NCBI GenBank assembly: GCA_902363625.1
Contig: CABJAS010000007.1
Location: 196,175 to 260,174, forward strand
DNA: 64,000 nucleotides
From: Clostridiaceae bacterium
Lineage (GTDB): Bacteria > Bacillota_I > Bacilli_A > Erysipelotrichales > Coprobacillaceae
Reading direction: 5' to 3'
Position 1 is the stretch's first letter; the number at the start of each line of letters is the position of its first letter. The position numbers and the translations under genes are program-made. Shown piece by piece: positions 41,685 through 49,507 of the stretch. Below the pieces are notes generated by a model that made no database searches, had not been told where the DNA came from, and saw nothing but the letters and a program-made list of their open reading frames with translations.

Positions 41685-41873
41685 CTAAATCGGTGGATCT
41701 CCCTCAATTATTGGCGTTGCTTCATAGGTACATCCGCTGTTTATTTCTGGAATGTAACCGCAATTCTTATCATGCATACGCTGATATCCTTGGCTGAAAC
41801 AAATTGCTGAGATAACTGTTAGACATGCTAGTTTTTTTAAAAATTTAAGTTTGGCTCCCTCCTTTCTTTCCAT
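41685..41873 (-). CDS. small secreted-type peptide precursor 2 (paralogue, start uncertain)
   Basis: This is a 62-codon frame from ATG 41873. The first possible AUG lies before a perfect AAAGGAGGG site, while the homologous position of the sister gene's start (beside C-T-T A-A-A) has no start codon. The peptide may use the ATG at 41873 (perhaps leaderless, with TAATAT just upstream) or be losing its start. The body has a hydrophobic segment, H-D-K-N-C-G-Y, N-S-G-C-T-Y and the tail I-I-E-G-D-P-P-I. The first Cys and His of the sister are missing. Confidence 0.5.
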   Translation of the reverse strand: MERKEGAKLKFLKKLACLTVISAICFSQGYQRMHDKNCGYIPEINSGCTYEATPIIEGDPPI

Positions 41874-41900
41874 ATATAATATTATCGAATTAAAAATACT

Positions 41901-41911
41901 TTGTATACTGT
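41901..41911. promoter_or_regulatory. short palindrome in the promoter region of the peptide-receptor genes
   Basis: TATAC-T-GTATA (5-1-5), about 28 bases before the upstream peptide ATG. It overlaps the region expected for the -35. It could be an operator, but AT-rich palindromes arise easily. Confidence 0.3.
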
Positions 41912-41979
41912 ATAAAAGGGTTTATTTTTCTAGTATGTTGCATATTTTTCTGGTCTCAATATTGCTAAGTGATAATATA

Positions 41980-42036
41980 AAAAGAGTTTAGTAAATAAAT
42001 GGATTTAAATCCTTTATCTTCTTAAACTCTTTTTTC
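41980..42036. terminator. bidirectional terminator separating the peptide cassette from the gene at 42050
   Basis: AAGAGTTTA (41982-41990) pairs with TAAACTCTT (42023-42031), with A and T runs on the two sides and an inner GGATTTAAATCC palindrome. It means the peptide-receptor genes need their own promoter. Confidence 0.7.
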
Positions 42037-42049
42037 ATGCTTTTATGAT

Positions 42050-42697
42050 TTAAATATCTGCTTTATTATTAATAGGGACTTTATGAGAATATAAGATTGT
42101 AAATATACAATATTGTAAGGCTGAAAAAGTGATCCAAATATAATCGAAATTATATAAGCAGTAATGAAGAATTCCAAAAATAATATCAATGATTAAGATA
42201 TCAGATAGAGCATAGAAAGCTCCTTCTTGCCAACATAATTTTATAATTTGAAATGAATTTAATTGAGTATAATGTTTTACAACAAATAGGGGAAGAAATC
42301 TCAATCTATATGAAATATAATAGCCAGGGATTATAAACATTAAGGCTCCAAATCCGATAGTGATAAGCTGTATAAAAGAACAACATACCGCTTTTTTCCA
42401 AAATAAGAAAGGACACTCTATTGACATGGTTTCTTTACGGCAATAGCTATAAATATAAATATTTAACGGATTCACTATGAAAATGCAGATGAATATAAAA
42501 ATCATAAACAAGTGAATATCTTTCCACCAAGGATAAATTGGATTAGGGTTAAAAGGCTGAGAAGTATGGCTGTTACTTAGAAATCTGACGGAATTGAATA
42601 ATAAATAGGAAACAAAGCACATGAGTGCGGCTTTAAAATAAATATTGTAGATTAAATGTGCTTTCTTCCTGAGTATATTTAATGTACTAAAAGACAT
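42050..42697 (-). CDS. DUF975-like membrane protein
   Basis: This 215-residue protein has about five hydrophobic segments (20-38, 65-85, 108-130, 155-180, 185-205). The segment G-A-L-M-F-I-I-P-G-Y-Y-I-S-Y-R-L-R-F is typical of DUF975/YesL-like predicted integral proteins of Bacillota. The function is unknown. It is coupled to the 94-codon gene upstream (TAATG overlap). Its codon use is AT-rich like the rest of the block. Confidence 0.6.
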   Translation of the reverse strand: MSFSTLNILRKKAHLIYNIYFKAALMCFVSYLLFNSVRFLSNSHTSQPFNPNPIYPWWKDIHLFMIFIFICIFIVNPLNIYIYSYCRKETMSIECPFLFWKKAVCCSFIQLITIGFGALMFIIPGYYISYRLRFLPLFVVKHYTQLNSFQIIKLCWQEGAFYALSDILIIDIIFGILHYCLYNFDYIWITFSALQYCIFTILYSHKVPINNKADI

Positions 42698-42981
42698 TAG
42701 AATCTCACTCTAGCTAATGTTATGGCATAATGCTTCACATTTGAATGCCAAATTGCACTTACTGTTAAATAGTCAGATTTTTGATTCATAGTAACAGATA
42801 TATATTTATAATTATTATTCGTCGTACATCCTATTAATGATATTTCAGGTTTTCTTCTTTCATTTGATTGAATTTTAATTATTGTAGCCGATGTGTTCTT
42901 TTTCTTTAGAAGATTTGAAACTTTTTCTAATTGAAATGTATAAATAGTTTTAGCAGTATGGTAAGGTTGATTATTTTTCAT
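42697..42981 (-). CDS. small protein of unknown function
   Basis: This 94-residue protein has no signal peptide or membrane segment. It has alternating beta-like stretches (T-I-Y-T-F-Q-L, T-I-I-K-I-Q, Y-I-S-V-T-M) and ends A-R-V-R-F. I recognise no family. RBS AAGGAG precedes the start, and the gene overlaps the DUF975-like gene by one base, so they are one unit. Confidence 0.55.
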   Translation of the reverse strand: MKNNQPYHTAKTIYTFQLEKVSNLLKKKNTSATIIKIQSNERRKPEISLIGCTTNNNYKYISVTMNQKSDYLTVSAIWHSNVKHYAITLARVRF

Positions 42982-43057
42982 AATTACTTGCTCCTTCGTT
43001 AGATATTATTTATTAAATATATTTAAACAATGCAATAGATAAAGCTAGATAGTTCCT

Positions 43058-43303
43058 TTAAAAATCTGTTTTTGAAGTGATTGTGTTAACAAAGAAATAA
43101 AAGTAAATAGGAATGGTAATAATTAGACATAGAATTAGAATAGAATTTCTACTTGAGAGTATATGATTCATCGAATTTCCAACTAAAAAACACAGCACTA
43201 AAGAACATAAAAATTTAAATGATTGTTTCATATCGTTTTTTCTTCTCAATATAACTTGCAGACAAATGCCAACTATACAAAATAAAATAGCGGTTATAGT
43301 CAT
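43058..43303 (-). CDS. small membrane protein of unknown function
   Basis: This 81-residue protein has three hydrophobic segments (3-17, 30-42, 52-73) separated by short charged loops. An RBS-like AAAGGGG precedes the ATG. It lies in the same orientation as its neighbours, 77 bases upstream of the 94-codon gene, and is probably in that operon. No family is recognised. Confidence 0.5.
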   Translation of the reverse strand: MTITAILFCIVGICLQVILRRKNDMKQSFKFLCSLVLCFLVGNSMNHILSSRNSILILCLIITIPIYFYFFVNTITSKTDF

Positions 43304-43764
43304 AATTATTTACCCCTTTCATTTACTATTGTTTAAAGCTTTAATTTTGGGATGATTTTTCTAAAGTGAAAAATATAATATCAGAATTTGTATAATTAAA
43401 TTATATCATGGTTTCTATAGCTTCATATATTTAATTATGATTTAGTGGACAAACATGATTTCATAAAACATGCTTAATAACAAGTAAAATAGTGTATTTT
43501 ACGCTTATATTAAGATTCTAATAAATTTTCTAAATTGCTATAATTTATCAAAATGATAAGGTGAAAATTATAAATGGCTTTATCTATAAGATGTTAAAAT
43601 TACAAGAAAAATAGGCACATAAAGTGCCTGATGTAAGAGTGCGTTTAGTGTGATAGGGGGAAGCAGTAGGTTGTATAAATGTAAGATTGATGGATGTGTA
43701 AGAAATTTATTTTGGGAAGATGATAAAAGATGGTTCTTTAGAGAGTCATCAACCATGAATACTT
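43304..43764. other. gap with no clear gene
   Basis: This stretch is very AT-rich. Only a 17-codon + frame (GTG 43561) with an extended -10 before it (TGCTATAAT, 43538-43546) is noteworthy. It contains the minus-strand terminator at 43603-43629. Confidence 0.5.
43603..43629 (-). terminator. terminator of the minus-strand gene at 43765
   Basis: On the minus strand AGGCAC pairs with GTGCCT around a 5-base loop, followed by A-T5. Confidence 0.65.
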
Positions 43765-44340
43765 TTATGGATAACGAATAACTGTATCTGTTCTAGCAAC
43801 ACCAATTGGAAGAATATTTGTAATACCCAGCATATTAACAACTTGTGTGTATCCAACAGTTGGATACGAAGCAGTTACAAAAGAGCTGATTTGCATATCT
43901 TTTATTTGATTATAATTTAATGTTGTTTTTAAATCTCTTAAAATTTCTGTGTTATTAGAGCTAATGATTTCAATATTCTTTTCATTAACATAAATTGTTT
44001 TGTCATGCCCATATAAAATTAATGTTTTCTCTTGTTGATTATAAGATATCGCTTGGCAAGGATAGTCAAGAATGTATACTTCATCTATTTTTGAATTATT
44101 ATCGTTCATTTTAGCAAGATAGCTAATGTTTTCAAACATATTTGTATTAGTTGTATTCATTAATAATATAAAAGTTTTATCAAATTCAAAAGCTGTTTCA
44201 TTTAAAGGGGATAGAGAGGTTTCAAATAGTTCTTTGTTATATTTGATTTGTTTATTAGTTTCTAATTTTATGATTGTATAACAACCAATTATTATCACTA
44301 TGATTGCAAAAATTATAACACTAAAATATTTTTTTTTCAT
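43765..44340 (-). CDS. membrane-anchored protein of unknown function
   Basis: This 191-residue protein has one N-terminal membrane helix (about residues 6-24, basic start, so the rest is outside). The outer part is Asn-rich and beta-strand-like (T-L-I-L-Y-G-H-D-K-T-I-Y-V). Cys near 20 in I-I-G-C-Y could be a lipobox but the spacing is poor. It is next to a secreted protein gene and perhaps a partner of it. No family is recognised. Confidence 0.55.
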   Translation of the reverse strand: MKKKYFSVIIFAIIVIIIGCYTIIKLETNKQIKYNKELFETSLSPLNETAFEFDKTFILLMNTTNTNMFENISYLAKMNDNNSKIDEVYILDYPCQAISYNQQEKTLILYGHDKTIYVNEKNIEIISSNNTEILRDLKTTLNYNQIKDMQISSFVTASYPTVGYTQVVNMLGITNILPIGVARTDTVIRYP

Positions 44341-44363
44341 TTGAATCCCACCTTTTAGAATTA

Positions 44364-44399
44364 AAGACTAGCCTTTAATGACCAGTCTTATTTTTTTTA
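44364..44399. terminator. hairpin between the secreted-protein and anchored-protein genes
   Basis: AAGACTAG pairs with CCAGTCTT (one mismatch), with an eight-T run on the + side. The T-run suits + transcription, while the genes are on the - strand, so its role is unclear. Confidence 0.35.
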
Positions 44400-44993
44400 T
44401 CGATATTCAGGTATAAATCTTTCAGCAGTTTTTACAAAAGTAGTGAAATTATATTCATATAAATAGTTCCCAGTATAATTGTCATACTCTATCCCTTTGT
44501 AATATGTCCAATCAAAATCCGTAATCACTCTCAACTTAGAGTCTCTTGATTGATCTACATCAATAGTATAACCTGACGCATAGCTTACTCCTTGAGATAC
44601 AGCTAATGTCCCATTTCCCGTTACATAACTTCCAGCATAAAGAAAACTTATTGATAAAGAGACATTGACAGTTTCAGTCTTTGAAAAGTTATAGCTACTA
44701 ACACGTCTCCAGATATCTGTAAATGGATGATACCCGTGATCGTACCATATTCTAGTTCCATGATCTAATTCAACAACACTTGAGTAACGTTGATTCATCT
44801 TGGCGATATACTCTTCTTGAGGGATAGGCATATTATAATCTGTTATATTCCCATCTGTATCATATGCAACATAATATCCGTTAAACAATTCTTCGATACA
44901 AGGTGTTTCTTTTGCATGAATAGGTGTCATTATTAACCCTATTGTCATACACATACTCATTGCGACAACTAAAAATCTTTTTAAAGTTTTCAT
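44397..44993 (-). CDS. secreted protein of unknown function
   Basis: This 198-residue protein has a classic signal peptide: basic start, hydrophobic core (F-L-V-V-A-M-S-M-C-M-T-I-G) and cleavage site I-H-A about residue 27. The mature part is Tyr-rich with alternating beta-like strands (V-N-V-S-L-S-I-S-F, T-G-N-G-T-L-A-V-S) and few charges. I recognise no family; an exported beta-sandwich effector or bacteriocin-like protein is possible but not supported by motifs. It lies 56 bases upstream of the anchored-protein gene. Confidence 0.55.
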   Translation of the reverse strand: MKTLKRFLVVAMSMCMTIGLIMTPIHAKETPCIEELFNGYYVAYDTDGNITDYNMPIPQEEYIAKMNQRYSSVVELDHGTRIWYDHGYHPFTDIWRRVSSYNFSKTETVNVSLSISFLYAGSYVTGNGTLAVSQGVSYASGYTIDVDQSRDSKLRVITDFDWTYYKGIEYDNYTGNYLYEYNFTTFVKTAERFIPEYR

Positions 44994-45220
44994 AATTCAA
45001 AGCTCCATTTCATTTTCCAAAACGAGACTTCACATTTCTGCTACTAGGAATTATCAAAATAGCTTATTATGTGCATTGGTAATACACCTCCCAACTTTAT
45101 TAATATTTCTTTATATCTATTTATATATTAACATAGTTCCTTATAATTTTATTGCTAGCTAAATAGAATGCAACAAATTATTTTATATCATATAAATGAA
45201 AACGGTTTCCGTATTGTATT

Positions 45221-45385
45221 TGATGACATAGCTTTGCCACAAATAATACAGAAATGGGGCTTGATTTAATGATAACTAAACTATTGATGAGGCACTCATC
45301 AATTAAAATGACTGAGCATTATACCCACATTGACACCAATTGTGCTATTAGCCAGTATTCCAAAATATACAGTAAGGAATGCTAG
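45221..45385 (+). pseudogene. C-terminal remnant of a tyrosine recombinase/integrase
   Basis: From 45227 the frame reads H-S-F-A-T-N-N-T-E-M-G-L-D-L, then L-L-M-R-H-S-S-I-K-M-T-E-H-Y-T-H-I-D to a stop at 45383. This is integrase box II: His-Ser-Phe-Ala-Thr, the second motif His (R-H-S-S, normally G-H-S-S) and the nucleophile Tyr in E-H-Y-T-H. The expected L-R before the first His is two TGA codons, and no N-terminal part remains. So this is a dead relic of an integrated element. Confidence 0.75.
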
Positions 45386-45401
45386 AAATTTTTTCAAAAT
45401 T

Positions 45402-45421
45402 GGTGTCAAATTGGTGTCAAA
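45402..45421. repeat. tandem TTGGTGTCAAA after the integrase remnant
   Basis: TTGGTGTCAAA occurs twice in tandem (about 45402-45412 and 45413-45421), and its complement GACACCAATTG lies inside the remnant at 45333-45343. The arrangement may be part of the old attachment site. Confidence 0.4.
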
Positions 45422-45521
45422 CTGTTATTGAAAAGAAAAGTGTATAAGTAAAATGCAATATTCTTGCGGTTTTTCATAAAGTATCTAATATCAAAAAACA
45501 ATGATATTATCAATATAAAAT

Positions 45522-45552
45522 GAAAAACCGAGTCGGGATTACTCGGTTTCTC
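45522..45552. terminator. hairpin downstream of the integrase remnant
   Basis: AAACCGAGT (45525-45533) pairs with ACTCGGTTT (45541-45549), 7-base loop. The better T-run is on the minus strand. Confidence 0.55.
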
Positions 45553-45728
45553 TTTGCCTTATGATTACAAATTATTATATATATTTTAAGTTTAGGGAAA
45601 TTAATTGAAAAAACTATTTTGTCTGCTTATTAAGTCTTGAACTATCCTCCTTTCTATGATTACAGTATAGCAAGAAATGTTGGTTATAATATGTCAGCAA
45701 TATGGAAAAATTCACATAATTAGATGAT

Positions 45729-45750
45729 GAAAAAAGCTGCCATTGGCAGC
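45729..45750 (-). terminator. terminator of the kinase gene
   Basis: On the minus strand GCTGCC-AAT-GGCAGC is followed by six T. Confidence 0.8.
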
Positions 45751-45755
45751 CTTCG

Positions 45756-47768
45756 TTATTTATTAAATACAAGTGTTACTTTAAATAAATCACCATCGAC
45801 ACTTACTTGGCAGGTTCCGCCTTGAAGCTCGGTAAATGTTTTGGTAATGGCTAAACCTAAGCCAGAACCTTCACTGTGACGTGAGCTGTCACCTTGAACA
45901 AATCGTTCTAATAATTCATTGGCTTCAATACGTATTTCATGTTTACTGATATTCTTTAATGTGATTTGAACTTTTTCTTGGGTGTCGGTCACATCAATAT
46001 AAACACGGGTATTTTCCATAGCGTATTTGGATATATTAACCAGTAAATTAGTAATAATGCGATAGGTTTTCTGACTGTCCAGTTTCAAAATTGATTTTTC
46101 CTGATTAGAGGTAAATTTCAATTGTAAGCCTTGTTTTTCAAAGAGGTGATCGTATTCTAAGATCGCCTGTTTAATCAGCGAGATAATATCAATTTCCATT
46201 AAATTTAAGGTGATATTTCCTGATGATGCTTTGCTGACTTCAAATAGATCGTTGATAAGATTTTTTAAACGTAAAGCATTACGATCAATAACAGCAATGT
46301 ATTCTTTTTTCTTATCGTTATCAAGTTGTTCATCTTTGAGTAGATCGGCATACGTCACTATTGATGTTAATGGGGTTTTTAAATCGTGGGAAACACTGGT
46401 AATTAATTCGGTTTTCATTTTTTCTGAACGAATCTCACTATCAACGGCATTTTTAAAATCATCACGAATGGTATCCATTGAATCTTTATAAGAATTAAAT
46501 ACCCCTAAATCTGTATTTGTTGTCTTATCAAATTTTCCGGAAGCAATTGAAGAGGTAACCTCTAATAATGACTGATAGTCATTTTTAACTTGATTGGCAA
46601 CATTAATCATAATGATAAACAGTAAAACACAGTAGATGATCAGTCCGATAACACCCATCCACATTGGCAGAATGATGATTGCAAAAGCGTTGACAATCAC
46701 AACTTTAAATAATGTCAGATTATATTTTTCAGCTAAATCAAATTGTTTCATATTATCAAATACAAAATTAGCAACTTGGGCTGTTAAACTTCTTTCTTTT
46801 ATATAAAGTAAAGGCGGATACTGCAAGAAATATTTAAAGACTAGGACATCCATGAGGAAGATAAACGCTAAAATAGCATAAAGCATGACACTCAATGGAT
46901 TGTTGTAGAAAAAGTTGCTTGCAATATAACGCGATGAGAAGGTCAGAAAGCCTAATGAGACAATGACCAATATTTCTAATGGAATATCAATGATATTCTG
47001 ATAGAAAGAAAACTGTCTTAATTTTTTTAACGGTAAGCATAATCCTAAAACAGCTAAAACAACAAAACTAAATAATACGGCATTCATGTGATAAGAATAA
47101 TCTTTATAGAGATATACACTACTATTGTAAGAAACAAGCGATGAAAGATCGGCTGATTTCTCTACCACGAATGTAAATACACGATTCTTTAAAAGTTCAA
47201 TCGTTTCCTGAGTACCGGTATAATTGGATTGGAAATTATTGCGTATCAGATTTGTATAGGCACTTTTGATTGGAACATTTAAAGATGAAGTAGTTTCGAT
47301 TGAAATTTCACCTTCCTCATTAAATGTAATTCTGTATACATCACCGCTGGCATTCATTGAAAGATCACCGGAATTAGAGTACGTAGAATTGTCTGTTAGA
47401 TCCAGCATATGATATTTTAAAAATGAATAATCATATTGAAGATTATCATTTGCTGAGATGATAAAATTATCCATCTGATTGAGCAGATAAGTACTTAAAT
47501 TCTGTCCGTATAATTGACGTAAATTATTTTCGCTTGGAGCATTAAGATCATAACGGTCATTATAATCAATCGCATAGCAAAAACGAAGTAAATCCAATTC
47601 AAACGTATAACTCTGTAAATAATCTTTACGAATTTGAATATTATTGTCTTGCTGTGGATAGCTGTAGCTTTGCACACTGTTCAGGATGTCATATTGCATA
47701 ATACCAATACAGCTTGCGATGATCAGGATAAAGGGGAGAAGGAAAACAATGATCGATTTTTTCTTCAT
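45756..47768 (-). CDS. large multi-pass sensor histidine kinase (VanS-like catalytic part)
   Basis: This 670-residue protein has helix 1 (about residues 5-25), an extracellular domain of about 200 residues, then about six helices (230-400), and a cytoplasmic DHp/ATPase part. H-box V-S-H-D-L-K-T-P-L (His about 462), N-box N-L-L-V-N-I-S-K-Y, and G-S-G-L-G-L-A-I. The D-x-G-x-G (G1) motif is not clear, as in several VanS-like kinases of this class. It is encoded 12 bases after the response regulator gene. The ligand is unknown. Confidence 0.88.
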   Translation of the reverse strand: MKKKSIIVFLLPFILIIASCIGIMQYDILNSVQSYSYPQQDNNIQIRKDYLQSYTFELDLLRFCYAIDYNDRYDLNAPSENNLRQLYGQNLSTYLLNQMDNFIISANDNLQYDYSFLKYHMLDLTDNSTYSNSGDLSMNASGDVYRITFNEEGEISIETTSSLNVPIKSAYTNLIRNNFQSNYTGTQETIELLKNRVFTFVVEKSADLSSLVSYNSSVYLYKDYSYHMNAVLFSFVVLAVLGLCLPLKKLRQFSFYQNIIDIPLEILVIVSLGFLTFSSRYIASNFFYNNPLSVMLYAILAFIFLMDVLVFKYFLQYPPLLYIKERSLTAQVANFVFDNMKQFDLAEKYNLTLFKVVIVNAFAIIILPMWMGVIGLIIYCVLLFIIMINVANQVKNDYQSLLEVTSSIASGKFDKTTNTDLGVFNSYKDSMDTIRDDFKNAVDSEIRSEKMKTELITSVSHDLKTPLTSIVTYADLLKDEQLDNDKKKEYIAVIDRNALRLKNLINDLFEVSKASSGNITLNLMEIDIISLIKQAILEYDHLFEKQGLQLKFTSNQEKSILKLDSQKTYRIITNLLVNISKYAMENTRVYIDVTDTQEKVQITLKNISKHEIRIEANELLERFVQGDSSRHSEGSGLGLAITKTFTELQGGTCQVSVDGDLFKVTLVFNK

Positions 47769-47780
47769 AGTATCGTCTCC

Positions 47781-48479
47781 TTATTGTTTTTCAATTTTAT
47801 AGCCAATTCCCCATACCACTTTAATGTATCGTGGATTTTTAGGATCGATTTCAATCTTTTCTCTTAAATTACGGATATGAACCATTACGGTATCACTATT
47901 GATTGCAATATCATTCCATACTTTTTCATAAATGGTGTCTGTATCAAAAACGATACCCGGATTGGACATAAATAAATCTAAAATTTTAAACTCGATAGGC
48001 GTTAATTTAGTAAGCTGTCCGTCTACGAAAACTTCTTTTGTGTCTTCGTTTAATTCTAAGCCACCAATAATTTTAACGTTTTCACTGACCACATTTTGGC
48101 TTTTCATATAGCGTTGATAACGTCGTAAATGAGAATTTACACGTGCCAGTAATTCCATCGGAACAAATGGCTTTGTCATGTAATCATCAGCTCCCATGTT
48201 CAGACCTGTAATTTTATCAATATCCTCCGATTTAGCGGACAACATGATGACAGGCAGATCATGAGTTTCTCTTAGCTTTAACACCATTGAAATTCCATCC
48301 ATAACGGGCATCATAATATCAATGATGGCTAAGTGTACGACATTTTGTTCTAAAACATCTAATCCTTCCTGACCGTTTCCGGCAATTAGAACATGATATC
48401 CCTGGTTTTTTAAATAGATTGCGATGGCATTAGCAATCTCCTGCTCGTCTTCAACAACGAGAATCGTTTGGTTATTCAT
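47781..48479 (-). CDS. OmpR-family response regulator (VanR-like)
   Basis: This 232-residue protein has a receiver with V-E-D-E-Q-E, phospho-acceptor Asp in A-I-I-D-I-M-M-P and Lys in M-T-K-P-F-V. The output domain ends V-V-W-G-I-G-Y-K-I, close to VanR and other VanR/WalR-group regulators. With the kinase gene it forms a two-gene operon. Similarity to VanR is by eye and the group is broad, so control of vanHAX (44 kb away) is only a possibility. Confidence 0.9.
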   Translation of the reverse strand: MNNQTILVVEDEQEIANAIAIYLKNQGYHVLIAGNGQEGLDVLEQNVVHLAIIDIMMPVMDGISMVLKLRETHDLPVIMLSAKSEDIDKITGLNMGADDYMTKPFVPMELLARVNSHLRRYQRYMKSQNVVSENVKIIGGLELNEDTKEVFVDGQLTKLTPIEFKILDLFMSNPGIVFDTDTIYEKVWNDIAINSDTVMVHIRNLREKIEIDPKNPRYIKVVWGIGYKIEKQ

Positions 48480-48572
48480 TTTTTTCCCTCACTTATTTTT
48501 TTCCTGACACCTATAGTATAGGTCAGTTTTATTAATATTCTTTGTAGTAATTATTAAAGATTCTCTTAAGAT

Positions 48573-49133
48573 TTATTGCTGACACTCTTTAAAACAAGGG
48601 CAATCAACCAAGTGATCATTTACCATGCCGATAGACTGCATATAAGAATAAATAATCGTTTCCCCCACAAATTTAAATCCGCGTTTTTTAAGATCTTTGC
48701 TTATTTCCTTTGATAAAGGGGTAAAAGCGGGGACTTCCTCTAAAGTTGTCCAATGGTTAATAATAGGCTGATGATTGCAGAATTGCCAGATATATGTATC
48801 AAAACTGCCGAATTCTTTTTGAACTTCTATAAAAGCTTTGGCATTTGTTATAAGGGCGTCAATTTTTCGCCGATTTTTAATCATTGCCGGGTGTACTAAA
48901 AGCTCTGCTTTTTTAGAATCGTCATATTCAGCAATTAATTTATAGTCAAAATGATCCAATGCCTCTTGAAGCCCGTCCCATCGTTCTAATATTAACCGCC
49001 AGCTTAAGCCAGCTTGCAGTCCCTCTAAAATCAGCATTTCAAATAAAGTATGGTCATCATGATGCAATCGACACCAATGGTGATCGTGGTATTTTATTTC
49101 TTCTGGTGTTTTTGCCCATCCACATCGTTTCAT
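48573..49133 (-). CDS. tag: DNA-3-methyladenine glycosylase I
   Basis: This 186-residue base-excision repair enzyme removes 3-methyladenine. Zinc ligands Cys4 (M-K-R-C-G-W-A), His17-type (D-H-H-W-C) and the C-terminal H-L-V-D-C-P-C cluster are visible, as is the W-R-L-I-L-E-R segment near the base pocket. Length and motifs fit Tag. It is a single gene with RBS AGGAGT. Confidence 0.92.
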   Translation of the reverse strand: MKRCGWAKTPEEIKYHDHHWCRLHHDDHTLFEMLILEGLQAGLSWRLILERWDGLQEALDHFDYKLIAEYDDSKKAELLVHPAMIKNRRKIDALITNAKAFIEVQKEFGSFDTYIWQFCNHQPIINHWTTLEEVPAFTPLSKEISKDLKKRGFKFVGETIIYSYMQSIGMVNDHLVDCPCFKECQQ

Positions 49134-49507
49134 TCTATCACTCCTTTAGTTAATATTATATAGGAAAAACTCTGATAAGCAATCAGTTCATCTTAATTAG
49201 GGAGATTATTGACCGGCTGTAGATACACATGTGGGCATAGATGGAATTATGTTATCTGCATAATTGGATTCAGTTTTCATCTAAGAATCACTTCGTCAGA
49301 GTGTGGGTGCAGTCTAAAAAAGAAAACGTTGTTAGGATATTTTTATAAGTATTAAATATGGAATGTGAATTAGTTGATTTGACATAAAAGCTAAATTAAG
49401 ATAAAAATAGGGGATGAGAAGCTTGATTATATATCTTGAAGTTATCAAATAATAAACATACCCAAATCTCTGAAAATAATATATAATATCCAAAGAGGTG
49501 ATGATAA
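49134..49507. other. gap before rarA
   Basis: It holds a -10 TATAAT (49482-49487) and AGAGGTG for rarA. The stretch 49196-49320 is less AT-rich than its surroundings but shows no open frame longer than about 40 codons and no clear hairpin. Confidence 0.5.

Larger units (their letters stand above)
44994..45755. other. long intergenic region at island edge
   Basis: Apart from the recombinase remnant (45221-45385) and the hairpins at 45522 and 45729, I find no gene. The tandem TTGGTGTCAAA near 45402-45421 lies right after the remnant and may be part of an old attachment region. A good minus-strand RBS (AAAGGAGG, RC of 45647-45654) has no start codon behind it. Confidence 0.45.

Noticed and set aside
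43561-43614. 17-codon + strand frame with an extended -10 in the gap at 43.3-43.7 kb
   Set aside because: Too short and no paralogue; its end overlaps a minus-strand terminator.
45647-45654. Perfect minus-strand RBS as sign of a small gene
   Set aside because: No start codon follows within a usable distance; it may belong to lost sequence.
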